DNA from: Streptomyces lienomycini | Lineage (GTDB): Bacteria; Actinomycetota; Actinomycetes; Streptomycetales; Streptomycetaceae | NCBI RefSeq assembly: GCF_027947595.1 | Contig: NZ_CP116257.1 | Span: forward strand, 2,666,001 to 2,730,000 | Length of the DNA stretch: 64,000 nucleotides | Reading direction: 5' to 3' | Shown: positions 7,991-17,136 of the stretch, one piece after another | How positions within the stretch are numbered: position 1 is the stretch's first letter | Layout: the number at the start of each line of letters is the position of its first letter | Notes under the pieces: model-generated | Database searches by the model: none | What the model was told of the DNA's origin: nothing | The model's input: the letters and a program-made list of their open reading frames with translations, nothing else | Translations under genes and position numbers: made by a program

Positions 7991-9589
7991 TCAGCCCCGG
8001 AAGCCGAGCAGCCCGTGCAGGGTCGAACCGCGCGAGGACGTGGAAGCGGCCTTGGACTCCAGCGGCTTCGGATCCGGCAGCGCCGGACACACCGCGTCCG
8101 CCTCGCCGCCCTCGCCGCGCGGCACCGTGCCGTCCGTCAGGTAGGCGGCCAGGTACTCGTCCAGGCAGGCGTTGCCGCTCAGCGTGATGCCGTGATTGCC
8201 GCCGCCCTCCTCGACGACGAGGCTGGAGCCCCGCAACGACCGGTGCGCGGTGACGCCGCCCTCGTACGGCGTGGCCGCGTCGCCGGTCGCCTGGAACAGC
8301 AGGACCGGGGGGAGCTCGCCGTTGGCGACGTCCACGGGCTGCCGGGAGGGAGTGGGCCAGAACGCGCACGGGGCGTTGTACCAGGCGTTGTTCCACACCA
8401 TGAAGGGTGCCTTCCCGTACAGGTCCCAGCTGTCGTCGCGCCACTCGTCCCAGTCGCGCGGCCAGCTCGCGTCGCGGCACTCCACCGCGGTGTAGACGCT
8501 GTACCCGTTGTCCCCGGAGGCGTCCGGCGCCCCGAAGTTCTCGTACGCCTCGACGAGCGGGCCCGTGTCCCCGTCGTCGGCGTACGCGGCGAACGCCTCG
8601 GCCAGGTACGGCCAGTAGCCGTTGTAGTACCCGCCGGGCAGGTAGGTGTCCTCCAGCTCGGAGGCGCCCACCTTCCCTCCCGCCGGACGCTCGGCCAGCG
8701 CCGCCCGCATGGCGTACCAGGCGGCCTCCACCCGCTCCGGGTCGGTGCCCAGCCCGTACGCCGCGTCGTGCTCGGCGATCCAGGCCAGGAACGCGCGGTG
8801 GCGGTCGTTGAAGGCGAGGTCCTGGCGGAGGTTGGCGTCGTACCAGACGTCGTCCGGGCCGACGACCGAGTCCAGGACCAGCCGCCGTACGCGGTCCGGG
8901 TAGAGCCTGGCGTAGACGGCGCCCAGGTAGGTGCCGTACGAGTAGCCGAAGTAGTTGAGCTTCTCCGCGCCGAGCGCCGCGCGGATCGCGTCCATGTCCC
9001 GCGCCGCGGCGACCGTGCCGATGTGCGGCAGCACGTCCGCGTACTTCTCGCCGCACGCGTCGGCGAAGGACTTCGCGCGCGCGAGATTGGCCCGCTCGAC
9101 ACCGGGGGTGTCCGGCAGCGAGTCGGGCCGCACGGGGTCGAAGTGCCCCGGCAGGCAGTCCAGCGCGGGGCTGCTCCTGCCCACGCCGCGCGGATCGAAG
9201 CCGATGACGTCGTACTGGGCCGCCACCTTCGCGGGCAGCGACGACGCCACGAACCCGGCGAGCGTCAGACCGCTGCCGCCGGGGCCGCCCGGGTTGACCA
9301 GCAGGGGCCCCTGGTACGTCTCGGCGGTGTGCGGGACGCGGGACAGCGCCAGCGTGATCTGCTCCCCGCGCGGGCGCGCGTGGTCCAGCGGCACCTTCAG
9401 GGACGCGCACTGGAGGGTCGGATAGTCGTCCGAGGCGCACGTCTTCCAGTGCGGGCCCGTCGCGGGCGCCGCGAGTGCGGCGGGCCCGAGGTGCGGAGGC
9501 CGCGGTGCGCCCGCCTCGGCGGGCACGGCCGTGACGGCCCCGGCGGCGATGACGGCGGCGCCGCACAGCACGGCTGCGCGTTGTCTCAT
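7991..9589 (-). CDS. Secreted alpha/beta hydrolase (tripeptidyl aminopeptidase-like)
   Basis: A 532-residue precursor with a signal peptide (MRQRAAVLCGAAVIAAGAV, cleavage probably after AEA near residue 26). The alpha/beta-hydrolase fold begins at about residue 90 with the oxyanion segment LLVNPGGPGGSG. The nucleophile Ser217 lies in GYSYG, with a downstream Asp in ATGDAATPYEGG and His in GGGNHGITL. This architecture matches Streptomyces exported tripeptidyl aminopeptidases of the Slp/TAP group, so release of tripeptides or other small amide/ester substrates outside the cell is likely. The start is supported by GGGAG 9 nt upstream; the longer frame upstream lacks a signal-like sequence. Confidence 0.9.
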   Translation of the reverse strand: MRQRAAVLCGAAVIAAGAVTAVPAEAGAPRPPHLGPAALAAPATGPHWKTCASDDYPTLQCASLKVPLDHARPRGEQITLALSRVPHTAETYQGPLLVNPGGPGGSGLTLAGFVASSLPAKVAAQYDVIGFDPRGVGRSSPALDCLPGHFDPVRPDSLPDTPGVERANLARAKSFADACGEKYADVLPHIGTVAAARDMDAIRAALGAEKLNYFGYSYGTYLGAVYARLYPDRVRRLVLDSVVGPDDVWYDANLRQDLAFNDRHRAFLAWIAEHDAAYGLGTDPERVEAAWYAMRAALAERPAGGKVGASELEDTYLPGGYYNGYWPYLAEAFAAYADDGDTGPLVEAYENFGAPDASGDNGYSVYTAVECRDASWPRDWDEWRDDSWDLYGKAPFMVWNNAWYNAPCAFWPTPSRQPVDVANGELPPVLLFQATGDAATPYEGGVTAHRSLRGSSLVVEEGGGNHGITLSGNACLDEYLAAYLTDGTVPRGEGGEADAVCPALPDPKPLESKAASTSSRGSTLHGLLGFRG

Positions 9590-9767
9590 GGCGTTCTCCC
9601 AGGACTCCCAGGACGGAGCGGCTGCGGTCCGCGCGGGTCGCGGTCCTCGCCGGATCGTCCCGGGGAGCGCCTCGAAGAGAACGCGAGCAGTCCATACGTG
9701 ACCCAATTGGGCCGGAAGATGCCCTCCAATGCTCCGGGGCCGCCGCCCTCGGCGGGTTCACCGGCCG

Positions 9768-10067
9768 TCAGAGCCCGAGCCCGCCCGCGACCGCCATGTC
9801 CTGCCGCGTGAACTCCCCGGTGAGCATCGGCACGGCCCTGCCGATGGCGGCCTTCGCCTCGGGCAGTTCCAGCGAGGCGTCGTGCTGTTCCCGGGTCCGC
9901 CACACCTCGGTCACCCAGATCGTCGTCTCGTCGTCCTCGGACAGGCCCACGAGGTAGAGATCGCATCCGGCCTGCCGGAGCCCGTCGGCGGCGCCCAGCA
10001 GGAGGGAGACGACCTCGTCGCGGAGGCCGGGCCGGGCCTTCATCGAGGCGATGCAGCCGTAGGTCAC
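9768..10067 (-). CDS. Antibiotic biosynthesis monooxygenase (ABM) domain protein
   Basis: A 99-residue single-domain protein from GTG (VTYGCIASMKARPG) with AAGGGA about 9 nt upstream. The pattern MKARPGLRDEVVSLLL ... CDLYLVGLSEDDETTIWVTEVWRTREQHDASL ... MLTGEFTRQ is the ferredoxin-like ABM fold (dimeric alpha-beta barrel). Members include quinone-forming monooxygenases, but many are uncharacterised, so no substrate is proposed. It lies between the secreted hydrolase and radical SAM genes on the same strand, 64 nt after the radical SAM stop, and may be co-transcribed with it. Confidence 0.8.
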   Translation of the reverse strand: MTYGCIASMKARPGLRDEVVSLLLGAADGLRQAGCDLYLVGLSEDDETTIWVTEVWRTREQHDASLELPEAKAAIGRAVPMLTGEFTRQDMAVAGGLGL

Positions 10068-10131
10068 GGGGAGAATCCCTTCCGTCGGCGCGAGGCCGGC
10101 TTCGTCGGACGAGTCCGGAACCCGGAGGCTC

Positions 10132-11178
10132 TCAGATGAGCGAGAGCTGCACCGGCTCGGTGGCCGCGGGTGCCGCCGGCCGAGCGTGCTCCGGCTCCGC
10201 GATCCGGCGGGGCATCCCCGCGCGCGTGGGCCCGATGCCGTACTCCCGGGCCAGATCGTGCACCTGGCGGGTGATCCGGCGCTGATACCACTTCGGGGCG
10301 TACGCGCCGTCCGCGTACAGCCGCTCGTAGCGGCGGACCAGGTGCGGGTGGTGCCGGCCGAGCCAGGCCATGAACCACTCGCGGGCGCCCGGGCGCAGGT
10401 GCAGCACCAGCGGCGTGACCGACGTGGCACCGGCGGCGGCGACGGCGCGCACGGTGGCCCTCAGCTGGGCCGGTTCGTCGCCGAGGAAGGGGATGACCGG
10501 AGCCATCAGCACCCCGCAGCCGATGCCGCGCCCGGCCAGGGTCCGCACGACCTCCAGCCGGCGCTCCGGTGCCGGGGTGCCCGGCTCCACGGTGCGCCAC
10601 AGCTCGGCGTCGGTGAAGCCGACCGAGACCGAGATCCCCACGTCCGTCACCCGCGCCGCCCGCGTCAGCAGGTCCAGGTCGCGCAGGATCAGCGTGCCCT
10701 TGGTCAGGATCGAGAAGGGGTTCGCCCGCTCGGTGAGGGCCTCGATGATGCCCGGCATCAGCCGGTAGCGGCCCTCCGCGCGCTGGTAGCAGTCGACGTT
10801 GGTGCCCATCGCCACGTGCTCGCCCTGCCAGCGGCGCGAGGCGAGCTGGCGGCGCAGCAGCTCGGGCGCGTTCACCTTGACGACGATCTGGGAGTCGAAG
10901 CCGAGCCCCGTGTCGAGGTCCAGGTAGCTGTGCGTCTTGCGGGCGAAACAGTAGACGCACGCGTGCGTGCAGCCCCGGTAGGGGTTCACCGTCCACTCGA
11001 ACGGCATGCGCGAGGCCCCCGGCACCCGGTTCAGGATCGAGCGGGCCCGCACCTCGTGGAAGGTGATGCCTCTGAACTCGGGCGTGTCGAAGGTGCGGGT
11101 GGTGACGGCGTCCGCGCCGAACAGCGCGGTGTCCGCGGCCCGGGCGTGGTCGGAGTCCGTGAGGTTCTCCCAGCGCAT
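10132..11178 (-). CDS. Rv2578c-type radical SAM protein
   Basis: A 348-residue protein starting MRWENLTDSDHARAAD with a strong GAGGAGG ribosome binding site. The radical SAM cluster motif is CTHACVYC (Cys70, Cys74, Cys77, spacing CX3CX2C), preceded by NPYRGC as in the spore-photoproduct-lyase-like subgroup. It should bind a [4Fe-4S] cluster and cleave S-adenosylmethionine to a 5'-deoxyadenosyl radical. Downstream are SILTKGTLILRDLDLL and a C-terminal Arg/Ala-rich tail. The substrate is unknown; resemblance to DNA-lesion enzymes plus a LexA-like box 35 nt upstream (11213-11224) hints at DNA repair, which is inference. Confidence 0.88.
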   Translation of the reverse strand: MRWENLTDSDHARAADTALFGADAVTTRTFDTPEFRGITFHEVRARSILNRVPGASRMPFEWTVNPYRGCTHACVYCFARKTHSYLDLDTGLGFDSQIVVKVNAPELLRRQLASRRWQGEHVAMGTNVDCYQRAEGRYRLMPGIIEALTERANPFSILTKGTLILRDLDLLTRAARVTDVGISVSVGFTDAELWRTVEPGTPAPERRLEVVRTLAGRGIGCGVLMAPVIPFLGDEPAQLRATVRAVAAAGATSVTPLVLHLRPGAREWFMAWLGRHHPHLVRRYERLYADGAYAPKWYQRRITRQVHDLAREYGIGPTRAGMPRRIAEPEHARPAAPAATEPVQLSLI

Positions 11179-11212
11179 TGCGGCCTCCTCGGTAGCACTG
11201 TCCGACACAATA

Positions 11213-11224
11213 GAACACTTGTTC
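11213..11224. promoter_or_regulatory. LexA/SOS-box-like sequence
   Basis: GAACACTTGTTC matches the Gram-positive and actinobacterial LexA core GAACNNNNGTTC exactly. It lies 35 nt upstream of the radical SAM start, and on that strand is followed directly by TATTGT, a possible -10. A second small dyad (TGTCCGACA) sits between it and the gene. The divergent SRPBCC gene starts 115 nt on the other side. Confidence 0.45.
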
Positions 11225-11338
11225 CCTTGATCGTGCCCGTGAGTCGTGCGGGGCCGCTTCACGCCCCCCGATTTGGTGGCCGGGCGGTGGGGTGGTTGGC
11301 TTGCCCCGAACCCGAGAACCAGGCCCTGGAGGAACCCG

Positions 11339-11782
11339 ATGGCGCAGGTCGAGGCGACGACGGAGCGGATCGTCGCAGCGGACGCGGAGACGGTGTTCGA
11401 CACCCTCGCCGACTACAGCGGCACCCGCGAGAAGCTGCTGCCCGAGCACTTCAGCGAGTACGAGGTCCGCGAGGGCGGCGACGGCGAGGGCACCCTCGTG
11501 CACTGGAAGCTCCAGGCCACGAGCAAGCGCGTCCGCGACTGCCTGCTGGAGGTCACCGAGCCGGCCGACGGCGAGCTGGTCGAGAAGGACCGCAACTCCT
11601 CCATGGTCACCACCTGGCGGGTCACCCCGGCGGGCGAGGGCAAGTCCCGGGTCGTCGTGGTCACCACCTGGCAGGGCGCCGGCGGCGTCGGCGGCTTCTT
11701 CGAGAAGACCTTCGCGCCCAAGGGCCTCGCGCGCATCTACGACGCCATGCTCGGCAAGCTCGCCGCCGAGGTCGAGAAGTAG
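11339..11782 (+). CDS. SRPBCC family (polyketide cyclase/START-like) protein
   Basis: A 147-residue protein from ATG (MAQVEATTERIVAADAETVF) with GGAGG 7 nt upstream. The N-terminal strand-helix IVAADAETVFDTLADYSGTREKL, the alternating beta-sheet region and the C-terminal helix (ARIYDAMLGKLAAEVEK) are the SRPBCC helix-grip fold, which forms a hydrophobic ligand pocket. No catalytic residues can be assigned. It is a single gene, divergent from the radical SAM gene and 150 nt upstream of the MFS gene. A frame extension to 11246 exists but lacks a ribosome binding site. Confidence 0.85.
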   Translation: MAQVEATTERIVAADAETVFDTLADYSGTREKLLPEHFSEYEVREGGDGEGTLVHWKLQATSKRVRDCLLEVTEPADGELVEKDRNSSMVTTWRVTPAGEGKSRVVVVTTWQGAGGVGGFFEKTFAPKGLARIYDAMLGKLAAEVEK

Positions 11783-11932
11783 CCAAAGGACGGGCCCGGG
11801 GCGGCCGTTGGCCGCCTCACCGGTTCGAGTGATCTCCGCACGAACCCGCCGTACTTCCGTAACTCGTCGCACTTGTTCGCAGTTGTCGCCTCAGGCGGCA
11901 AATGTGAGCAGGTGTGACGAGGGGAGCGGTAC

Positions 11933-14383
11933 GTGGGCGGGATCACTCTGGTGCAGGACCCGGTGCGGGACGAACCGGTCGCCGCACCCCAGGCGCCACC
12001 CCAACCCCCCGCTCCCGAGCCGGAGCCGAACACCGGGCTGAGCCCGCGCCGGGTGCGGCTGGTCTTCGTCGGACTGATGCTCGCGCTGCTGCTCGCGGCG
12101 CTGGAGCAGATGATCGTCGCCACGGCGCTGCCGAAGATCGTCGGCGAGCTGCACGGGCTGGACAAGATGTCCTGGGCGATCACCGCCTACCTGCTCACCT
12201 CCACCGTCGGCCTGCCGATCTACGGCAAGCTCGGCGACCTCTTCGGCCGCAAGGGCGTCTTCCAGTTCGCGATCCTGGTCTTCGTCGTCGGCTCCGCGCT
12301 CGCCGGACGCGCGCAGACCATGGACCAGCTGATCGCCTTCCGCGCCGTGCAGGGCGTCGGCGCGGGCGGCCTGATGATCGGCGTGCAGGCGATCATCGCG
12401 GACATCGTGCCGCCCCGCGAGCGCGGCCGCTTCATGGGCCTGATCGGCGCCGCCTTCGGCCTCGCCTCCGTCGCGGGCCCCCTGCTGGGCGGCTACTTCA
12501 CCGACCACCTCTCCTGGCGCTGGTGCTTCTACATCAACGTGCCCTTCGGCCTGGTCACCATGGCCGTCGTCGCCGTCGTCCTCAAGCTGCCCAGGCCGCG
12601 GGTCAAGCCGCGCCTCGACATCCTCGGCGCCCTGCTGCTCGCCGCCGCCTCCACCTGCCTGGTGCTGCTCACCAGCTGGGGCGGCACCGAGTACGCGTGG
12701 GGCTCGAGGACGATCCTCGGGCTGGCCGCCGGAGCGGTCGGGGCCACCCTGCTCTTCCTGGTCGCCGAACGCTTCGCGCCCGAACCGCTGATCCCGCTGC
12801 GGCTGTTCCGGGACTCCGTCTTCAACATCACCGCCCTGGTCGGCCTGGTCATCGGCGTCGCCCTGTTCGGCGCCGCCAGCTACCTGCCGACCTTCCTGCA
12901 GATGGTCGACGGTGCCAGCGCCACCGAGTCCGGACTGCTGATGCTGCCGATGATGGGCGGCATCGTCGTCGCCTCGATCATCTCCGGCCAGCTCATCAGC
13001 CGCACCGGCCACTACCGGGTCCATCCGATCCTCGGCAGCGCGCTGTCCGTCGTCGGCATGTGGCTGCTCTCCCACCTCGACACCGACACGCCCCGACTGC
13101 AGTACAGCATCTGGATGGCCGTCCTCGGCGCCGGCATCGGCATGGTGATGCCGGTCCTCGTCCTCGCCGTGCAGAACTCCGTGCGCCCCGCCGACCTGGG
13201 CACCGCCACCAGCGCCAACAACTACTTCCGGCAGATCGGCGGCAGTGTCGGCGCGGCGATCTTCGGCACCCTCTTCGCCGGCCGGCTCACCGACGCCCTC
13301 GCCGACCGGATCCCCGCCGACGCGGGCGCCGGGCTCCCCGACGCCGAGGCCATCACCCCACAGCTCGTCCACTCCCTGCCCCCGGCGCTGCGCGACGCCT
13401 ACATCGGGGCGTACGCCGACGCCATGCCGCGGATCTTCCTCTACCTGGTGCCGGTGCTCGTCCTCGGGCTCCTCATCGCCCTCTTCCTCAAGGAGAAACC
13501 CCTGGTGTCCCACAACGCCCCCGTCACCGAGCCGGAGACCGCACAGCACACCCAGCACCCCCAGCCGGCACCGTCCGCGCCCGCCAACGGCGCCCAGGTC
13601 CCGCCGGCCCGGTCGCCCTACGCCGGTGGCATCCCCGTCTGCGGCACGGTGCAGCACCCCGACGGCACCGTCGTCCCCCGCGCGGCGCTCACCCTCATCG
13701 ACGTCGGCGGACAGCAGATCGGCCGGGGCGCCAGCGGCGACGACGGACGGTACGCCCTCGCCACGCCCGGATCCGGGGCGTACGTCCTGATCGCCGCGGC
13801 CGGCGGCCACCAGCCGCAGGCGGTCTCCGTGACCGTCGGCGAACGCCCGGTGGAACTGGACGTGGTCCTCGGCGGCGCCGGACGCCTGGCCGGCAGCGTT
13901 ATGACCGCCGACGGCAGCCCCGTGCGCGACGCGATCGTCACCCTCACCAACGTCCACGGCGAAGTCGTCTCCACCACCCGCAGCGGCCGTGAGGGCGGCT
14001 ACGTCATCACGGAGCTGGTGGCCGGCGAGTACACCCTCGCCGCCAGCGCCCCCGCCTTCCGCCCGGCCGCGCTGCCCGTCAGCGTCCAGGCCGCCCGGGA
14101 GACCCGCCAGGACGTCGAACTGGCCGGCGGCGCCGTGCTGCGCGGCACCGTACGGGCCAGTGGCGGGCGGATCGTCGAGGACGCGCGCGTGACGCTGCTG
14201 GACGCGGCGGGCAACGTCGTGGACACCCTGACCACCGGCCCGGACGGCACGTTCCGGTTCGTCGACCTGTCGTCCGGCGAGTACACCGTCATCGCGGCGG
14301 GATACCCGCCCGTGGCGACCGTGCTCCAGGTGGCCGGCGGCGGCCGCACGGAACGCGACCTCCAGCTCGGCCACGAGGACTGA
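11933..14383 (+). CDS. EmrB/QacA-type MFS exporter with three C-terminal carboxypeptidase-regulatory-like domains
   Basis: An 816-residue membrane protein from GTG with GGGGAG 7 nt upstream. After a Pro-rich cytoplasmic tail come about 14 membrane segments (residues ~45-515). Motifs are [17 protein letters not shown], the inter-helix loop [13 protein letters not shown] and an antiporter-like [10 protein letters not shown], all typical of DHA2 (14-TM) drug:H+ antiporters. After a linker, residues ~560-816 hold three tandem repeats of about 85 residues with the pattern G-V/T-x-P-DG-x-V-A-x-T-L-D-G-Y-A-G-Y-LxA (carboxypeptidase-regulatory / Cna-B-like beta sandwich). The substrate is unknown. 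The MFS-sandwich fusion is the odd feature; it is a continuous frame with no sign of a join error. A terminator hairpin follows. Confidence 0.9.
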   Translation: MGGITLVQDPVRDEPVAAPQAPPQPPAPEPEPNTGLSPRRVRLVFVGLMLALLLAALEQMIVATALPKIVGELHGLDKMSWAITAYLLTSTVGLPIYGKLGDLFGRKGVFQFAILVFVVGSALAGRAQTMDQLIAFRAVQGVGAGGLMIGVQAIIADIVPPRERGRFMGLIGAAFGLASVAGPLLGGYFTDHLSWRWCFYINVPFGLVTMAVVAVVLKLPRPRVKPRLDILGALLLAAASTCLVLLTSWGGTEYAWGSRTILGLAAGAVGATLLFLVAERFAPEPLIPLRLFRDSVFNITALVGLVIGVALFGAASYLPTFLQMVDGASATESGLLMLPMMGGIVVASIISGQLISRTGHYRVHPILGSALSVVGMWLLSHLDTDTPRLQYSIWMAVLGAGIGMVMPVLVLAVQNSVRPADLGTATSANNYFRQIGGSVGAAIFGTLFAGRLTDALADRIPADAGAGLPDAEAITPQLVHSLPPALRDAYIGAYADAMPRIFLYLVPVLVLGLLIALFLKEKPLVSHNAPVTEPETAQHTQHPQPAPSAPANGAQVPPARSPYAGGIPVCGTVQHPDGTVVPRAALTLIDVGGQQIGRGASGDDGRYALATPGSGAYVLIAAAGGHQPQAVSVTVGERPVELDVVLGGAGRLAGSVMTADGSPVRDAIVTLTNVHGEVVSTTRSGREGGYVITELVAGEYTLAASAPAFRPAALPVSVQAARETRQDVELAGGAVLRGTVRASGGRIVEDARVTLLDAAGNVVDTLTTGPDGTFRFVDLSSGEYTVIAAGYPPVATVLQVAGGGRTERDLQLGHED

Positions 14384-14390
14384 GACCCGG

Positions 14391-14418
14391 ACACCGGCGC
14401 GCGGGCGCGCGCCGGTGT
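14391..14418 (+). terminator. Hairpin terminator after the MFS gene
   Basis: A 12-bp perfect stem (ACACCGGCGCGC / GCGCGCCGGTGT) with loop GGGC begins 8 nt after the MFS stop codon. There is no clear T-run, as is common for Streptomyces terminators. Confidence 0.6.
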
Positions 14419-14529
14419 GTTCGCGCGCCACCAATTCCCCCGTTGCCGCACATGGTCACCGGGCACCGCCGTACGGTGGTGACGGCGACACAGATCTTGC
14501 GGAGCCGTGGGCAGAGAGGGCCTGACGCC

Positions 14530-16971
14530 ATGGACCATGGCACCGAGCGGGACGCACCTCCCGGCCACCCGGCCGGACCTGACGCCGTGCCGGCCGACCC
14601 CGTGCCGGCTGGCCCCGTGGCGGGCCGTGTGCCGCTGGCCGTCGTCGTGGTGGACCGCGACGGACTGGTGTCCCACTGGAGCCGTGGCGCGCGACGGCTG
14701 TTCGCGCTGCCCAAGGAAGAGGCCATCGGCCGGCCCGCGGCCGACCTGCTGCCCGTCTCGGCCGTGCTCCCCGAGGACGGGACCGGGAACGGGACAGGCG
14801 ACGAGGACACGGCGTACGGCTCGTACGCGGCCCACGACGGCCTGGGGCCCGGCCTGGAGTCCTCCCTCGACGGACGGCTGTCCTACCCGGCGGCCGGACG
14901 CGCCCGGCTCACCGTGCGGGCCGACGACCGCATCGACGTGCTCTGGTGGGCGTACCCCCTCGTGGGACCCGGCCGCGAGCGGCTGCTCGTGCTGGCCGCC
15001 GACGCGGACGGGCTGCGACGGGACCATGCCGACGGACTGCCGCGGGACGACGCCGACGGGAGCGCCGGGGCGGCCGTCGTCGAGCGGATCGCACCCGGCT
15101 TCGCCCTGCACACCGACTTCCCCGGCGCCGGAGAACTCGCTCGCCGCCTCCCCGAGATCCTGCCCAGCACGAGCGTCGGCGAGAGCGCCCGCATCGTCGC
15201 CCAGGTCCTCGAACTGGGCTACCCCGTCCTCGAGTTCAGCCGGCACGACCGGGTGCCCGTCACCCCCGACTGGGGCGTGCCCCGGCGGGTCGAGCGCCGG
15301 GCACGCCGTGAGCGGGCCGCGCGTGCTCTGGCGGCCGGCGAGCCGGTGCCGGACGAACTGCGGGACGAGGCCGAGGACCTGGAGTACGCGGCCGTCCGCG
15401 AGCGCCTGGAGTTCCTCAACGAGGTCAGCGGCGCGATCGGCACCTCGCTGGACCTCTCGCGGACCATCGTCGAGGTCAGCCGGGCCGTCGTCCCGCGCTT
15501 CACCGACGTCGCCGGGACCTATCTGCGCGAGCAGGTCGTCGCCGGGGAGGGCTTCCCCGACGGAGTGCCCGACACGACGACGATGTGGCACCGGGTCGCC
15601 CTGGAGCACACCGACGAACCCGGCCGCTGGGACGACGTCGTACCGGTCGGCGAGGCCATGCCGTTCCCCGCGCACACCCCGTTCTTCCAGTGCATGACCA
15701 GCGGCGAGCCGGTCCTGGTGCCCCGCATCACCGAGGAGATGGGCCACGCCATCGCCTCCCAGTTCGAGAAGCGGGACATCCGCCCGCTCATCACGGGCCG
15801 CTCGATGCTGCTGGTGCCGCTGAAGGCACGCCAGGTCGTCCTCGGCTTCATGATCCTGCTCCGGCACCCCGAGCGGCCCGTCTTCAACGACATGGACCGG
15901 GTCACCGGTGCCGAACTCGCCGCCCGCGCGGGCCTCGTGCTGGACAACGCGCGCATGTACACCCACCAGGAGAACGTCGCCGAGACGCTCCAGGACAGCA
16001 TGCTCCCGCACATCCCCGCGCGCATGGCCGGCTGCGACATCGCCACCCGCTACCTGCCGGGCACGCTGCTCGGCCGGGTCGGCGGCGACTGGTTCGACGC
16101 GGTCAAACTGCCCGGCGCCCGCACCGCCCTCGTCGTCGGCGACGTCATGGGCCACGGGCTGGGCTCCGCCGCGATGATGGGGCAACTGCGCACCGCCGTC
16201 CAGACCATGGCCGGCCTCGACCTGCCGCCCGCCCAGCTCCTGCGCAACCTCGACGACCTCGCCCAGCGGCTCGGCGACACCCACCTCGCGACCTGCCTGT
16301 ACGCCGTCTACGACCCGATCGCCGGCGAACTGCACCTCGCCAACGCCGGGCACATCCCACCCGTCCTGGTCCGGGCCGAGGACGGCGCCAGCGAGCTGAT
16401 CGACCTGCCGACGGGGGCACCCATGCGCGGCGAGGACATCGGCGTCGGCCTCGCCACCCTCTGCGAGTCCGCCGCCCACCCGGCCGCGTCCATGGACGAC
16501 GCCTGCGACACCATCATCCGCGCCCTGGGCACCCGCGGCGGACGCAAGGACGACGTCGCCCTGCTCATGGCCCGGCTGACCGGGATCGGACCCGACGCGG
16601 TCGCCGAGTGGCGCCTCGCCCGCGACCCGGCCGAGGTCGGCCGAGCCCGCGCGGCGGTCCGCGAGCAACTCCACGACTGGGGGCTGCCCAAGCTGGCCGA
16701 CCCCGCCGCACTGCTGGTCAGCGAACTGGTCACCAACGCCGTACGGCACTCCCGCGCCCGCCCCGTCGCACTGCGCCTGGTGCGCGCCGACACGCTGCTG
16801 TGCGAGGTGGACGACGACGACCACGACCTGCCGAACCTGAAGAGCGCGGGCCCGGAGGACGAGACCGGACGCGGCCTGCGCGTCGTCAGCACCCTCGCCC
16901 GCGAATGGGGCGCGAGCCGCACCAGCACCGGCAAGACGGTCTGGTTCGAACTGACGCTTCCCCGCCGCTGA
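14530..16971 (+). CDS. PAS-GAF-SpoIIE phosphatase-HATPase regulator
   Basis: An 813-residue multi-domain signalling protein from ATG (MDHGTERDAPPGHPAG). Order: PAS-like sensor (~30-150, VPLAVVVVDRDGLVSHWSRG), GAF domain (~290-473), PP2C/SpoIIE serine phosphatase (~475-690), and a GHKL/HATPase_c kinase-like domain (~690-813). The phosphatase shows metal-binding GGDWFD and GDVMGHG; the kinase-like domain shows ELVTNAVRHS and GRGLRVV. Such proteins reset anti-sigma-factor antagonists and may also phosphorylate them, acting as sensors in SigB/F-type partner-switching. Co-occurrence with a SigB/F/G-type sigma factor at 50858 may be coincidental. No adjacent anti-sigma gene is visible. Confidence 0.9.
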   Translation: MDHGTERDAPPGHPAGPDAVPADPVPAGPVAGRVPLAVVVVDRDGLVSHWSRGARRLFALPKEEAIGRPAADLLPVSAVLPEDGTGNGTGDEDTAYGSYAAHDGLGPGLESSLDGRLSYPAAGRARLTVRADDRIDVLWWAYPLVGPGRERLLVLAADADGLRRDHADGLPRDDADGSAGAAVVERIAPGFALHTDFPGAGELARRLPEILPSTSVGESARIVAQVLELGYPVLEFSRHDRVPVTPDWGVPRRVERRARRERAARALAAGEPVPDELRDEAEDLEYAAVRERLEFLNEVSGAIGTSLDLSRTIVEVSRAVVPRFTDVAGTYLREQVVAGEGFPDGVPDTTTMWHRVALEHTDEPGRWDDVVPVGEAMPFPAHTPFFQCMTSGEPVLVPRITEEMGHAIASQFEKRDIRPLITGRSMLLVPLKARQVVLGFMILLRHPERPVFNDMDRVTGAELAARAGLVLDNARMYTHQENVAETLQDSMLPHIPARMAGCDIATRYLPGTLLGRVGGDWFDAVKLPGARTALVVGDVMGHGLGSAAMMGQLRTAVQTMAGLDLPPAQLLRNLDDLAQRLGDTHLATCLYAVYDPIAGELHLANAGHIPPVLVRAEDGASELIDLPTGAPMRGEDIGVGLATLCESAAHPAASMDDACDTIIRALGTRGGRKDDVALLMARLTGIGPDAVAEWRLARDPAEVGRARAAVREQLHDWGLPKLADPAALLVSELVTNAVRHSRARPVALRLVRADTLLCEVDDDDHDLPNLKSAGPEDETGRGLRVVSTLAREWGASRTSTGKTVWFELTLPRR

Positions 16972-17136
16972 CCGCCGGCTCCCCTGGGGAGGGCCGCACT
17001 CACGGGGGGCGCGCACTTCGCACGAGTCGTGAAGGAACGCGCCGGGCGCTTGTGGCCGTGCGCGGGGCGCGATACACCGTACGGGCCCGTCGTGGTCGAC
17101 GGGTCCGTACGGCGTCGCACCTGGGGAGGCACGGGC

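Noticed and set aside
11820..11850. GGTTCGAGT as a tRNA T-loop
   Set aside because: No acceptor, anticodon or D-arm pairing surrounds it.
13899..13901. TTA triplets as possible bldA-controlled codons (also at about 38986 and 43442)
   Set aside because: The triplets I found are out of frame in the genes concerned, so no bldA dependence is claimed. My scan was by eye.
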